From the NCBI RefSeq assembly GCF_002795245.1, contig NZ_PGVG01000022.1:56348-120347 (forward strand): a stretch of 64,000 bases of DNA. The letters are read 5' to 3'. This DNA comes from Bradyrhizobium forestalis. Its GTDB lineage: Bacteria; Pseudomonadota; Alphaproteobacteria; Rhizobiales; Xanthobacteraceae. Positions 26,234 to 35,643 of this stretch are shown here, one piece after another. The notes beneath the pieces were generated by a model. That model saw only the letters and a list, made by a program, of their open reading frames with translations, made no database searches and was not told the DNA's origin. Made by a program: the position numbers and the translations under genes. The stretch's first letter is position 1; each line of letters begins with the position of its first letter.

Positions 26234-27487
26234 ATGACTGCATTTAAATCGGATTTCCTCAATATCCTGCAGGAACGTGGATTCATCCACCAGTGCTCCG
26301 ATTTCGAGGGGCTGGACGCGCTCGCCGCCAAGGGCGAAGCGACGACCTATGTCGGCTACGATTGCACCGCCCGTTCGCTGCACATCGGCAATTACCTGAC
26401 CATGATGATGCTGCACTGGCTGCAGCAGTCCGGCAACAAGCCGATCACGCTGATGGGCGGCGGCACCACCATGGTGGGCGATCCCTCCGGCAAGGACGAG
26501 ACGCGCGCGATGCGCACCATTGCCGAGATCGAGGCCAACAAGGAATCGATCCGCGGCGTGTTCGCAAAAGTGCTGCGCTATGGCGAGGGCAAGAGCGACG
26601 CCGTCATGCTCGACAATGCGGAATGGCTGACCAAGCTGAACTGGATCGAGATGCTGCGCGACGTCGGCCGGCACTTCTCGGTCAACCGCATGCTGACCAT
26701 GGACTCCGTGCGCCTGCGTCTCGAGCGCGAGCAGGAGATGAGCTTCATCGAGTTCAACTACATGGTCTGCCAGGCCTACGACTTCGTCGAGCTCGCCAAG
26801 CGCACCGGCTGCCGCCTGCAGATGGGCGGCTCGGATCAGTGGGGCAACATCATCATGGGCGTCGATCTCGGCCGCCGCATGGGCACGCACCAGCTGTTCG
26901 CGCTGACGACGCCGCTGCTGACGACCGCCTCGGGCGCCAAGATGGGCAAGACCGCGCAAGGCGCGGTCTGGCTCAACGCCGACCAGTTCAGCCCGTACGA
27001 TTTCTGGCAGTACTGGCGCAACACCGAGGACGCCGACGTCGGCAAATTCCTGAAACTGTTCACGACGCTGCCGATCGCCGAGATCAAGAAGCTCGAAGCG
27101 CTCGGCGGCTCGGAGATCAACGAGGCCAAGAAGGTGCTCGCGACCGAGGCAACCGCGCTGCTGCATGGCCGGGATGCGGCGAACGAAGCCGCGGAAACCG
27201 CGCGCCGCACCTTCGAGGAAGGTGCGCTCGCCGAAAGCCTGCCGACGGTGGAAATTCCGCGCGGCGAGCTCGACACCGGCCTCGGCGTGCTCAACGCGTT
27301 CGTCAAGGCAGGCTTGGTTGCCTCCAACGGCGAAGCGAGGCGCCAGATCAAAGGTGGCGGCCTGCGCGTCAACGACGCGCCCGTCACCGACGAGAAGATG
27401 GCCCTATCGGCGGGCAATCTGACGCCGGAAGGCGTGATCAAGCTGTCCTTCGGCAAGAAGAAGCACGTGCTCATCAAGCCTGCATAG
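26234..27487 (+). CDS. tyrS: Tyrosyl-tRNA synthetase
   Basis: A 417-residue class I aminoacyl-tRNA synthetase. The HIGH motif reads HIGN (50-53), the tyrosine-binding segment includes YVGYDCTARSLH, and the KMSKS loop reads KMGKT (236-240), a variant usual in the bacterial TyrZ-like group with HIGN. The S4 RNA-binding domain is visible at the C-terminus (ASNGEARRQIKGGGLRVNDAPV). Essential for charging tRNA-Tyr. Divergent from anmK over a 165-bp gap. Confidence 0.96.
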   Translation: MTAFKSDFLNILQERGFIHQCSDFEGLDALAAKGEATTYVGYDCTARSLHIGNYLTMMMLHWLQQSGNKPITLMGGGTTMVGDPSGKDETRAMRTIAEIEANKESIRGVFAKVLRYGEGKSDAVMLDNAEWLTKLNWIEMLRDVGRHFSVNRMLTMDSVRLRLEREQEMSFIEFNYMVCQAYDFVELAKRTGCRLQMGGSDQWGNIIMGVDLGRRMGTHQLFALTTPLLTTASGAKMGKTAQGAVWLNADQFSPYDFWQYWRNTEDADVGKFLKLFTTLPIAEIKKLEALGGSEINEAKKVLATEATALLHGRDAANEAAETARRTFEEGALAESLPTVEIPRGELDTGLGVLNAFVKAGLVASNGEARRQIKGGGLRVNDAPVTDEKMALSAGNLTPEGVIKLSFGKKKHVLIKPA

Positions 27488-27509
27488 GCGTATGAGCTTT
27501 TCACTGCTT

Positions 27510-27539
27510 GTCAGGGCGCACGGATGCGCGCTCCCTGAC
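27510..27539. repeat. Inverted repeat between tyrS and the MFS gene
   Basis: GTCAGGG (27510-27516) and CCCTGAC (27533-27539) with partly complementary inner bases (CGC/GCG) form a hairpin just before the ATG at 27544. There is no T-run. It may attenuate read-through from tyrS or occlude the start region of the MFS mRNA. Confidence 0.45.
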
Positions 27540-27543
27540 GGCA

Positions 27544-28827
27544 ATGGACCAGAACACGCCCAAGGAAACGACAGCGGAAGCGAGCAAGGATACGCACCAG
27601 GTTGGCGTCGCGGCGACACCGCGAGGCGCCGTACGCCTCGCGCTCACCGTGCTCGCACTCTGCTTCACGCTGGCCGTGCTCGGCCGCGGGCTCGGCGACA
27701 GCTTTACGGTGTTCCTGAAGCCGATCTCGGAAAGCTTTGGCTGGGATCGCGCCCAGATCGTCTCGGTCTATTCGCTCACTTGGCTCGCGAGCGGCCTCAC
27801 CGCCCCCTTCGTCGGACGCCTGTTCGATCATTCCGGACCGCGCATCGTCTATGCGCTCGGCCTGCTGCTGCTCGGCGCGGCCTTTCTGATCGCGGCGCAC
27901 GCCCAGCATCTGTGGCAGTTCCAGCTCTCGATCGGCCTTTGCGTCGGCATCGGCATCGCCTTCATCGGCATCGTGCCGAACTCGATCCTGCTCGGCCGCT
28001 GGTTCGGGCCGCGCCTGCCGACCGCGATGTCGGTGGTGTATTCGGCGATGGGCGGCGGCGTGCTGGCACTGCTGCCGGCCTCGCAATTGCTGATCGACCA
28101 TCTCGGCTGGCGTGATACCTACCAGCTGTTCGGCTTCGCTGCATTGGGCCTGCTGGTGCCGCTCCTGCTGCTTCCGTGGCGGCTGTTTGCCGCGGGCTCG
28201 CCGCATGTCGTGAAGAAGACCGATCCCGACTTCGTCGACAACGGCTGGACGCTCCTCGGCGCGATGCGCCACCACGCCTTCTGGGCGCTGTTCTCGACCT
28301 TCTTCTTCACCGCCGTCGGTATGTATGCGATCGCCGCCCAGATCGTGGCCTATCTGATCGATGCCGGCTTTCCGCCGCTTCAGGCCGCGACCGCCTGGGG
28401 CTTCTCCGGCGTTGTGCTCGTGTTCGGGATGTTAGGCGTCTCCGCGCTTGACGGGTTGATCGGACGCCGGCCGTCCGTGCTGCTGAGCTACGCGATCTCG
28501 ATCCTCGGCATCGTCCTGCTCTGGTTGCTGCAGTATTCGCCGAACATCCTCCTGCTCACCGGCTTCGTCGTCTGCTTCGGCAGCATGATGGGCTCGCGCG
28601 GCCCGCTGATCAGTGCGACCGCGATGCGGATCTTCCAGGGCAAGCGCGTAGGCACCATTTACGGCACGATCTCGATCGGCAGTGGCCTCGGCTCGGCGTT
28701 TGGCTCCTGGAGCGGCGGCCTGATCCATGACGCGACGCACGGCTACAACGCGCTGCTCGCCTTCGCGCTTGCGAGCGTGGTGCTCGGGATGATCCCGTTC
28801 CTGATCGTGCCCGCTTTGCGCCGATAG
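27544..28827 (+). CDS. MFS transporter
   Basis: A 427-residue twelve-helix major facilitator permease (ATG at 27544; an upstream TTG would extend it by 12 residues over the hairpin and is not preferred). The N-terminal ~28 residues are polar and cytoplasmic. The first conserved loop has LASGLTAPFVGRLFDHSGPR, matching the MFS loop 2-3 signature. The layout resembles monocarboxylate-type (OFA/MCT-like) permeases. No substrate evidence. It follows tyrS by 56 bp and may be partly co-transcribed. Confidence 0.88.
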   Translation: MDQNTPKETTAEASKDTHQVGVAATPRGAVRLALTVLALCFTLAVLGRGLGDSFTVFLKPISESFGWDRAQIVSVYSLTWLASGLTAPFVGRLFDHSGPRIVYALGLLLLGAAFLIAAHAQHLWQFQLSIGLCVGIGIAFIGIVPNSILLGRWFGPRLPTAMSVVYSAMGGGVLALLPASQLLIDHLGWRDTYQLFGFAALGLLVPLLLLPWRLFAAGSPHVVKKTDPDFVDNGWTLLGAMRHHAFWALFSTFFFTAVGMYAIAAQIVAYLIDAGFPPLQAATAWGFSGVVLVFGMLGVSALDGLIGRRPSVLLSYAISILGIVLLWLLQYSPNILLLTGFVVCFGSMMGSRGPLISATAMRIFQGKRVGTIYGTISIGSGLGSAFGSWSGGLIHDATHGYNALLAFALASVVLGMIPFLIVPALRR

Positions 28828-29045
28828 GTCTCTCAGAGGTAACCTGAGCGCATTCGCGTCACCGGGGAACTACGGATGAAGACGGCATGAACGCGTGCAA
28901 AAAATGCTCGGCGCGCGAGGCTGAAAGCCGGCCCTGCGGTGTTTTGTGGACATGACGAAAATGTCAGCGCGGAATTGATCCGGGGTGTCTTGCGAGGCAG
29001 AACCGAATACGGTCCAAGTCGCAGCATTGGATGGAGGGCAAACCA

Positions 29046-29483
29046 ATGAACTTTCCCTATCTCACTCGCTTTCAACCGGTTCTCCTGAGCCTGTTTCGCT
29101 TCATCACCGGCCTCTTGCTGTTCCAGTATGGCGTCGCCAAGCTGTTCAAGTTCCCGGTGCTCCCCTACTTCGCGAACATCCCGCCGCTGATCTACGCGGC
29201 CGGCACGCTCGAGCTCATACTTGGCGCGCTGCTGATGCTTGGCCTGTTCACCCGGCTCAGCGCTTTCATCCTCTCGGGTGAAATGGCCTTCGCCTATTTC
29301 ATGGGCCACATGTTGAAGGGCGAAACCCCGGTGTTCCTGCCGCTGCTCAACGGCGGCACCGCCGCGATCCTGTTCTGCTTCGCCTGCCTTTATCTCTCGG
29401 CGGCCGGCGGCGGCTCGGTGAGCGTCGATGCCGCGATGGGCAAGGAGAGCGACGCGGGCGGCGGCGCCTATGCGCGGCGCTGA
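29046..29483 (+). CDS. DoxX family membrane protein
   Basis: A 145-residue protein with four membrane helices (about 12-32, 45-68, 72-92 and 102-122). The ATG at 29046 is preceded by GGAGGG at ~8 bases, which decides it over the ATG at 29031. The sequence LLLFQYGVAKLF, GTLELILGALLMLGLFTRLSAFIL and GEMAFAYFMGHM fit DoxX (PF07681), a family linked to redox or detoxification at the membrane, without a defined reaction here. Followed by a 13-bp-stem hairpin at 29511-29542. Confidence 0.88.
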   Translation: MNFPYLTRFQPVLLSLFRFITGLLLFQYGVAKLFKFPVLPYFANIPPLIYAAGTLELILGALLMLGLFTRLSAFILSGEMAFAYFMGHMLKGETPVFLPLLNGGTAAILFCFACLYLSAAGGGSVSVDAAMGKESDAGGGAYARR

Positions 29484-29510
29484 CGCGCTTCGCCGGTTAA
29501 CCTGAAAGTA

Positions 29511-29542
29511 ACACGGCACCGGCGGATCTGCCGGTGCCGTGT
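29511..29542. terminator. 13-bp-stem hairpin shared by doxX and a small convergent ORF
   Basis: Perfect stem ACACGGCACCGGC (29511-29523) with GCCGGTGCCGTGT (29530-29542), loop GGATCT. There is no T-run, but position and strength fit a 3'-end hairpin for both convergent genes; the first base of the small ORF's stop complement (29542) lies in its right arm. Confidence 0.6.
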
Positions 29543-29628
29543 CAGCGCGCCCCCAGCACGTTCCAGATGAGAACGAGGGCCGCCACGAGCAGCACGGACA
29601 TGATGATGCGGTGAACGAATCGGTTCAT
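29542..29628 (-). CDS. 28-residue single-pass membrane peptide
   Basis: A short gene on the minus strand: the ATG at 29628 is preceded by AGGAGC (GGAG about 6 bases upstream) and the frame ends in TGA at 29542-29544. The peptide starts MNRFVHRIIMSVLL and continues with a hydrophobic stretch to about residue 23, ending VLGAR. It has a basic N-terminus and one predicted membrane helix, as in small regulatory membrane proteins. Convergent with doxX and sharing its 3' hairpin. The function is unknown; support is the RBS plus amphipathic design. Confidence 0.55.
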   Translation of the reverse strand: MNRFVHRIIMSVLLVAALVLIWNVLGAR

Positions 29629-29846
29629 TAGCGCTCCTGCCAGGCTGGCTGACCACCAAAGCGAAAGATCAATCCTCTCCGGCTTCCGCACTGGCCTGCA
29701 CCGACGTCTGTCGGTTTGGTTGCAAGCTTGCGCATAAGGCTGCAGCGCGGCTTTCGCGCGGCGCGCTTCAGCGCCCCTATGTTCACGTTTGGTAAGAACT
29801 TCATGCTACCGATGCGAGCAATAACAACCATTCCGTAGGGGCTGTG

Positions 29847-31541
29847 ATGAAACTGCTGAGCCATCTGAAGATCCGCACCAAGCTTGCTAGCATGGTCTGT
29901 CTCGCGGCTCTCACAGTCACGGCCATCATCGGTGTATCGGCCGTGCTCAGCAAGAGCCGCATGATGGAGGACCGCGTCCAGCAGATGCGGACCGCGGTGG
30001 AGCTCCTCTACAACTACGCCCAATCGCTTCAGGACGAAGTGACCGCCGGCAAGCTGACGCCGGCCGAGGCCAAGGCCCTGTTCAACCAGCGTGGCCGCCG
30101 CATGAGCTTCAATGGCGGCCAGGGTTATCCGGTCGTGTACAACGCAGACACGTCTCTCCTCGTTAACGGCGCCAATCAACAACTCGAGGGCAAGATCACC
30201 GGCGCCAAGGATTCCAACGGCGTCCTGATCGCCGACGCCATCATCAAGGCCGGCGGCGAGACCGCGCAGGGCGGCGTGGCCTCCTATCTCTATCCCCGTC
30301 CCGGTCAGACCGAGCCGGTCCGCAAGACCATGTACGCGCGTAAATTCGCACCCTGGAACGTGACCATCAGCTACGGCCTCTATGTCGACGACATCGACGC
30401 CGACGTGCGCGCGCTGACGCTGGAGCTTGGCGCGATCGGCATCGGCCTGATGCTGTTGATGGCGGCGCTGTCCTGGCTGATCGCCCGCGACGTGCTCAGT
30501 GCGCTCGATCGCCAGAAGACCCGCATGCAGGAGATTTCCGAAGGCGCCATCGACAAGCCGGTCGAGGAGACCGACCGCGGCGACGAGATCGGCCGCATGG
30601 CCGAGACCCTCGAAATCCTGCGCCAGACCGCGCTGACGGCCCGCAACCTGGAGGCCGAGCAGGTCGCCGCCAAGTCGCGCAGCGAGCAGGAGAAGCGCGA
30701 GGCCCTGATCGCGCTCGCCGACCGCTTCGATGCCTCCGTCGGCCAGCTCGTCGGCCTGATGGCCTCCGGCTCCGGCGAGCTCGAGACCACCGCCAAGTCG
30801 ATGTCGTCCACCGCCGAGGGCACCAACCGCCGCGCCGCCGTGGTCGGCCCCGCCGCCACCGAAGCCAGCCAGCGCGTCCAGACCGTCGCCGCTGCCGCCG
30901 AGGAGCTCTCCTCCTCCATCACCGAGATCAGCCGCCAGGTCGCGCAGTCCGCCGAGGTCACGGGACGCGCGGTGGACAGCGCCCGCCGCACCGACACCAT
31001 CGTGCGAGCGCTCTCGGATGGCGCCCAGCAGATCGAGCACGTCGCCGAGCTGATCTCCAGCATCGCGGCACAGACCAACCTGCTCGCCCTCAACGCCACC
31101 ATCGAGGCCGCACGCGCCGGCGAAGCCGGCCGCGGCTTTGCCGTCGTCGCCTCCGAGGTGAAGTCGCTGGCGAGCCAGACCGCGGAAGCCACCCGCGAGA
31201 TCGGCGACAAGATCGCCCAGATCCAGGGTGCGACCAAGGAGGCCGTCGATGCGATCGGTGGCATCACCGCCACCATCGAGGAGGTCAGCCGCATCGCCAC
31301 CTCGATCGGCGCGGCCATCGAGGAGCAAGGCGCCGCCACTGCCGAGATCGCCCGCAGCGTCTCGCAAACGGCGGAGGCGACGAAGGAGGTCACCACCAAT
31401 ATCGGCGGCGTCTCGACCGCCGCGAACGAGACCGGCAACGCCGCCGGCATGGTGCTCGCAGCAGCCAGCAACCTCTCCAAGCAGGCCGAACAGCTCTCCG
31501 GCGAGGTCGGCACGTTCCTGAAGGGCGTGCGCGCGGCGTAG
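29847..31541 (+). CDS. Methyl-accepting chemotaxis protein with sCache domain
   Basis: A 564-residue chemoreceptor. The ATG at 29847 follows TAGGGG. N-terminal membrane helix at about 13-35, periplasmic single-cache (sCache_2) sensor at ~40-185 (YNYAQSLQDEVTAGKLTPAEAK and MYARKFAPWNVTISYGLYVDD are typical), second membrane helix at ~190-215, HAMP domain to ~270, then a cytoplasmic signalling domain with the conserved hairpin tip (IAAQTNLLALNATIEAARAGEAGRGFAVVASEVK). It should signal through CheA/CheW. No CheR/CheB pentapeptide is seen at the C-terminus, which ends LKGVRAA. The ligand is unknown, probably a small organic acid by family. Confidence 0.93.
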   Translation: MKLLSHLKIRTKLASMVCLAALTVTAIIGVSAVLSKSRMMEDRVQQMRTAVELLYNYAQSLQDEVTAGKLTPAEAKALFNQRGRRMSFNGGQGYPVVYNADTSLLVNGANQQLEGKITGAKDSNGVLIADAIIKAGGETAQGGVASYLYPRPGQTEPVRKTMYARKFAPWNVTISYGLYVDDIDADVRALTLELGAIGIGLMLLMAALSWLIARDVLSALDRQKTRMQEISEGAIDKPVEETDRGDEIGRMAETLEILRQTALTARNLEAEQVAAKSRSEQEKREALIALADRFDASVGQLVGLMASGSGELETTAKSMSSTAEGTNRRAAVVGPAATEASQRVQTVAAAAEELSSSITEISRQVAQSAEVTGRAVDSARRTDTIVRALSDGAQQIEHVAELISSIAAQTNLLALNATIEAARAGEAGRGFAVVASEVKSLASQTAEATREIGDKIAQIQGATKEAVDAIGGITATIEEVSRIATSIGAAIEEQGAATAEIARSVSQTAEATKEVTTNIGGVSTAANETGNAAGMVLAAASNLSKQAEQLSGEVGTFLKGVRAA

Positions 31542-31549
31542 GCGGTTCG

Positions 31550-31575
31550 TTCACCTCTCCCGCTTGCAGGAGAGG
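31550..31575. repeat. Dispersed repeat arm, copy 1 (CTCTCCCGCTTGC type)
   Basis: A 26-bp segment beginning TTCACCTCTCCCGCTTGC, with inverted CTCTCC/GGAGAG ends. It matches 63669-63694 at 25 of 26 bases. It lies between the chemoreceptor and the convergent YhdP-like gene. Confidence 0.7.
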
Positions 31576-31641
31576 GAGCAGCACCTCACTTCGTGGCTGC
31601 AATCGAATCTGATCGGCTACGAACTACAACGTGCTTCGAAG

Positions 31642-34600
31642 CTATCGCCGCGCGAGGCTGCAACCGCTCGACAGCTGGCGCGTCGATCCGGTCGAGCCGT
31701 CGTTCGACTGCGAGGGGAATTCATCGAACGGCGAGTTCTGCTTGCCGGTGTTGAATTCGAAGATCTTGCGGAACAGGCCCGGTGCCATCGCCGAGATCGG
31801 GTTGACGCGCATCACGGGCGCGGCCGGCGTGCCGACGACCTCGTAGGTCACGCCGATCAGCCCCTCATTGTTGCCGCCGCCGAGGAAGATGCCGAACAGC
31901 GGGATCTGGCCGAAGATGTTGTTCACGCCATACATCGGCACGAAGGTGCCGCTCATGCACACTTGGTTGCCGGGATAGTCGATCGAGCCCTCGATGGTGG
32001 CACCGATCATCGGCCCCTTGACCACGCCGTCGCGGATCGTGAGCGCGCCGTTCTGCCGGGTGAACTCGGCGCGCAGCGCGCTGAAGGAGACGCCGTTTCC
32101 GGTCCCGTTCGGCGCGCCGGCGGCCACGCGCTCCAGCTGTGCCTCACCCTTCACCGTGAAGTCGCGCACGTTGATGAGACCCTCGCGCGCCGTGTTCGGC
32201 TCGGAGGTCGGCGGCTCCATTGCCACCACCATCTGGCCGCCGACCGCCTTGGTGTAGGTGTCGGTGAAGCGCAGCAGCGCGCCGGCATCGTTGGTCTGGA
32301 GGTAGATCACCTCACGGTTGCCCTGCGCGCGGCCGCCGCGCAGATCGGCTGCCACCGGCGTGTCGCGGCCGATCTTGCCGCTGAGCGTGAAGGCCTTGAT
32401 GGCCCCGTTGCGTTTCGACATCTTGGCATCGACGCTGCGCATGGCCTCGCCGTTGAAGCCGGCGACCGCACCGAGCTTCACGTCGATATCGAAATCGACG
32501 TTCTTCAGCTTGTTCTTGTCGTCCTTGGAATTGCCCGAGATCGCCGATTTCAGGAAACCGCGGCCGTCGAATACGTCGCCACGCATGGTGCCGCGTACCA
32601 CTCCGTCCTGGCTACGGTCCACCTTCAACGACGCCTTGTCGCCGTCGGACGGCGCGTAGGTCGGGAAGTTCGCGTTCATGAGATCGCCGTTCGCGTCGAC
32701 CTCGAGCGAGCCCTTGATCGAGGCGCCGCCGCCCTCGATGACGATGTCCTCGAAACGAGTCGATTGCGCCGTCGGAACGACCTTGAATGTGGCCTTGCCG
32801 GACTTGCCCGGCAGCTTGACCCACCCGGGAAGGATGTTGTCGAGCCTGACCGAGGTCAGGTCGGCCTCGACGCCGAGCTTCGTCGTCTGATCCGCGCCGC
32901 TCGCGATCTTGCCCGACAATTTGATCGGCAATGATCCGCTGACGGCGGGGCTGAGATCGAAGCCGAGACGTGCGCGGCTGGCATCGTCCAGCGTCGCCTG
33001 CAATCTGACATCCGCATCGCCCTCCGCCGGCTTGCGATAGTCGAGCGCGGCCGCCTGGCCGTTGATCTTGACGTCGCCCTTGACCTGATAGCCCTGATTG
33101 TTGGCGACGATCTTGAGGTTGTTGGCCTCCAGCTTCTGGTTCATCACCAGCTTGTCGGCGGCAAAGCCGTTGAGCTCGGCGGTGACGGCATAAGTGGTGT
33201 CAGCCTTGGTCAGCTCGCCCTTGACCGGCATGCCGAGCTGGATGTTCGCGGAGAACGTTCCCTTGCTGGTGTTGGGGTCGACGACTGTTGCCGACAGATC
33301 GCTCAGCCGGTCATTGGCGAGCATTTCGGCGGCTGCAGGCACCGGGCCCTCGACACGGAACCTGCTCCGCGATGGCGACGGCTTGGGCGCCATGTCGGGC
33401 ACCTCGAACACGAAGTCGGAGATCGTGACCTTGCGGCCCGCGGGCGTATCCGCAACGCCCTGCCCGATGTTCACGGTCGCGGTACGCCCGGTCACGCGCG
33501 CCTTCAAATCGGCATCGCGCACCACCGGCATGCCATCCACGGGGCGGACCGCGACGCCGCTCGCTACGATGTTCACCGACAGGCCGTCGTCCGGAATGGG
33601 CGGGCCCTTGCGCGGCAGGTTCTTCGTCGGCGAGTTGACGCCGATCTCGATGCGCTGGAGCGTTCCGCGCTCGATCCGTTCAATCACCCATTCACGCAAT
33701 TCGGGGACGATCAGCGTCGGCCACATCCGCTTCAAGGCGGAGGCCGACATCGGCGTTCCCGCAAAGCCGAGAGTCAGCCGCGGCTCGCCGGAATAGTCGA
33801 TGGCACCGGTGCCGGCAACGCCGATCTCGCCGTTGGAGACATCGGCCTGTGTCAGCAAGATTCGCTTGTGGTCGGTGTCGAAGCGGAAGCCGATCGCAAT
33901 GCGGTTGAAGACGAGCGGCGGCTCGTTGTCGATGCCGCCGAGCAGGATCGAACCGCCGCTGAAGCCGAGCTGCCAATCATTGGTGGTGCCGTTGGGCGGC
34001 TCCAGATGGCCCAGCAGCGTCAGGCGGTTCGCACCGGAGAGAATCTTGAACGGTGCGACCAGCACGCGCCGGTTGGCGTCCCACTCGACATTGATCTCGG
34101 CCGAGTCGATTGCCATGGGATAGTCGGGCGTGTCGGTGTCGATGATGTTGCCGGCGCCGACCGTGATCTTGCCGCGGAAGAAGGTCGGCACGCCGTCGCG
34201 GCCGAGCTCGCCCTTGAGCTCGCCCGTCAGCGGCAGGTCGGCGGTGTAGGTGAGGTCCTTCACCCGCAGCGCCAACAGGATGTTGGAGGTCGAGACTTTG
34301 TCGGCCTTGATGTCGACCGAGCGCACGCCGTTCTCGGCCGGGCCAATCGTGGCGCGCAGCATCCATGGGTGCGCGCCCTCCTCGCCGAGGCTGAGCGCGA
34401 CGCCGCCGCGGCTCGGCCGGCGCAGGCTGAGCGTGATGTTCTCAAACGACCATTTGCTGCCGCGCTGCTGATCGTCGACGATCAGATTGCCGTTCTTCAG
34501 GCCGATCTCGTTGAGGTTCTGGCCGTCGAGGCCGGTCATGCTCAGACTGTCGAGCCAGTCGAGGCCCTGAAGGATGCCGCTCTGCGCGGTCGCCTGCGGT

Positions 34601-35352
34601 GCGGCCTGCGATACCTCCGGGCTCGCAGGCACGGTCGCGAATGGCGGCGGTGGGACACCGGTGCGCGGGAACGTCGGCGGCAGGCCCGCGTCCTTCTTGG
34701 ACGCGACGCCGGTCGCCAGCGGCTTTGCGGTGTCGCCGGCGGACACGGTGACGGTGCCGTCAGGCGCAATTCGGATTGCGAGCTCGGCATCGACGAGATT
34801 GAGGCTCTCGGCACGCAGGTGCCCCATCAGGAGGGCCGCACCCGACAGCTTCACCTCGGCCTTCGGCGCGCTGGCGACGATGGCGTGATCGCGATCGCGA
34901 ACGATGATGTCTCGGATGCGGACGGCGATGCGGACCCGCCCGGCGCGCTCGATCTGGGTGCCGCCGATCTCAACCGTGTTGCCGTGGCCGATATTGTCCT
35001 CGATCGCGGCGGCCAGCCATGGCGTTGCGATGTCCAGATTGATCGGACCGGCGCCGAGCCGCCACCACAGCGCACCGAAACAGCCGACGAAAATGACGAG
35101 CAGGGTACCGACGACCACGGCCATGCGCTTCAGCCAGCGACCGCCCCCCACCCGGCGGCGCAACGCGCCGAATCCGTCACCGAAGCGATGGAAGCCCGAA
35201 CCGGAACGCGCCAGCAACCGGCGTGCGCGATAGCCCGCCGCCGCTTCCTGATCCGGATCCCAGTCGGCGTCGTCCCATTCCTGCGGCTCATATTGGCCGC
35301 CGCGCCGATCGAAATCCCGGTTGTAGTCCTGGGGCGACGTATTCCTTGCCAT
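31642..35352 (-). CDS. Large AsmA/YhdP-like envelope protein
   Basis: A very long protein (1236 residues from the ATG at 35352; an ATG at 35475 would add 41 Gly/Pro-rich residues). After a polar N-terminus of ~65 residues comes one membrane helix (MAVVVGTLLVIFVGCFGALWW), then ~1100 residues of repeated beta-strand-rich sequence typical of the DUF3971/AsmA-like group, to which YhdP and TamB-type bridging proteins belong. The end (IFGQIPLFGIFLGGGNNEGLIGVTYEVVGTPAAPVMRVNPISAMAPG in part) matches the AsmA_2 C-terminal domain. These proteins are thought to bridge inner and outer membranes and move phospholipids; that role is inferred. Single gene. Confidence 0.88.
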   Translation of the reverse strand: MARNTSPQDYNRDFDRRGGQYEPQEWDDADWDPDQEAAAGYRARRLLARSGSGFHRFGDGFGALRRRVGGGRWLKRMAVVVGTLLVIFVGCFGALWWRLGAGPINLDIATPWLAAAIEDNIGHGNTVEIGGTQIERAGRVRIAVRIRDIIVRDRDHAIVASAPKAEVKLSGAALLMGHLRAESLNLVDAELAIRIAPDGTVTVSAGDTAKPLATGVASKKDAGLPPTFPRTGVPPPPFATVPASPEVSQAAPQATAQSGILQGLDWLDSLSMTGLDGQNLNEIGLKNGNLIVDDQQRGSKWSFENITLSLRRPSRGGVALSLGEEGAHPWMLRATIGPAENGVRSVDIKADKVSTSNILLALRVKDLTYTADLPLTGELKGELGRDGVPTFFRGKITVGAGNIIDTDTPDYPMAIDSAEINVEWDANRRVLVAPFKILSGANRLTLLGHLEPPNGTTNDWQLGFSGGSILLGGIDNEPPLVFNRIAIGFRFDTDHKRILLTQADVSNGEIGVAGTGAIDYSGEPRLTLGFAGTPMSASALKRMWPTLIVPELREWVIERIERGTLQRIEIGVNSPTKNLPRKGPPIPDDGLSVNIVASGVAVRPVDGMPVVRDADLKARVTGRTATVNIGQGVADTPAGRKVTISDFVFEVPDMAPKPSPSRSRFRVEGPVPAAAEMLANDRLSDLSATVVDPNTSKGTFSANIQLGMPVKGELTKADTTYAVTAELNGFAADKLVMNQKLEANNLKIVANNQGYQVKGDVKINGQAAALDYRKPAEGDADVRLQATLDDASRARLGFDLSPAVSGSLPIKLSGKIASGADQTTKLGVEADLTSVRLDNILPGWVKLPGKSGKATFKVVPTAQSTRFEDIVIEGGGASIKGSLEVDANGDLMNANFPTYAPSDGDKASLKVDRSQDGVVRGTMRGDVFDGRGFLKSAISGNSKDDKNKLKNVDFDIDVKLGAVAGFNGEAMRSVDAKMSKRNGAIKAFTLSGKIGRDTPVAADLRGGRAQGNREVIYLQTNDAGALLRFTDTYTKAVGGQMVVAMEPPTSEPNTAREGLINVRDFTVKGEAQLERVAAGAPNGTGNGVSFSALRAEFTRQNGALTIRDGVVKGPMIGATIEGSIDYPGNQVCMSGTFVPMYGVNNIFGQIPLFGIFLGGGNNEGLIGVTYEVVGTPAAPVMRVNPISAMAPGLFRKIFEFNTGKQNSPFDEFPSQSNDGSTGSTRQLSSGCSLARR

Positions 35353-35643
35353 TGCCTCTCGATACAGGCGCCCGTCATAGGATTGAGCGCCGCCGGGACC
35401 GCAGCCGTTCGCGGGAGGTGAAGCTCCCTGCGCCGGCACTGCCGCCATACCTCGAATATTCCTGCTGTTCGTCATTTCGCCCCGGGAGCGCGTTCAACGA
35501 GCAGTGGGGTGGTGCGTGGAATTCCTTGTAACCATACTCCGGCGTCGTCAGACTTGCCCAGCCGAGGGCGCGATTCCGGCACGCCGGACGAGAGCTGCAA
35601 TACCGCTTCGGTTGACCCGCCGAAAGCGTCGAAAGGAAGGCGT

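Noticed and set aside
28833..29519. Minus-strand open frame covering doxX
   Set aside because: Antisense to a well-supported DoxX gene with a good RBS; translation is Glu/Gln/Arg-rich shadow.
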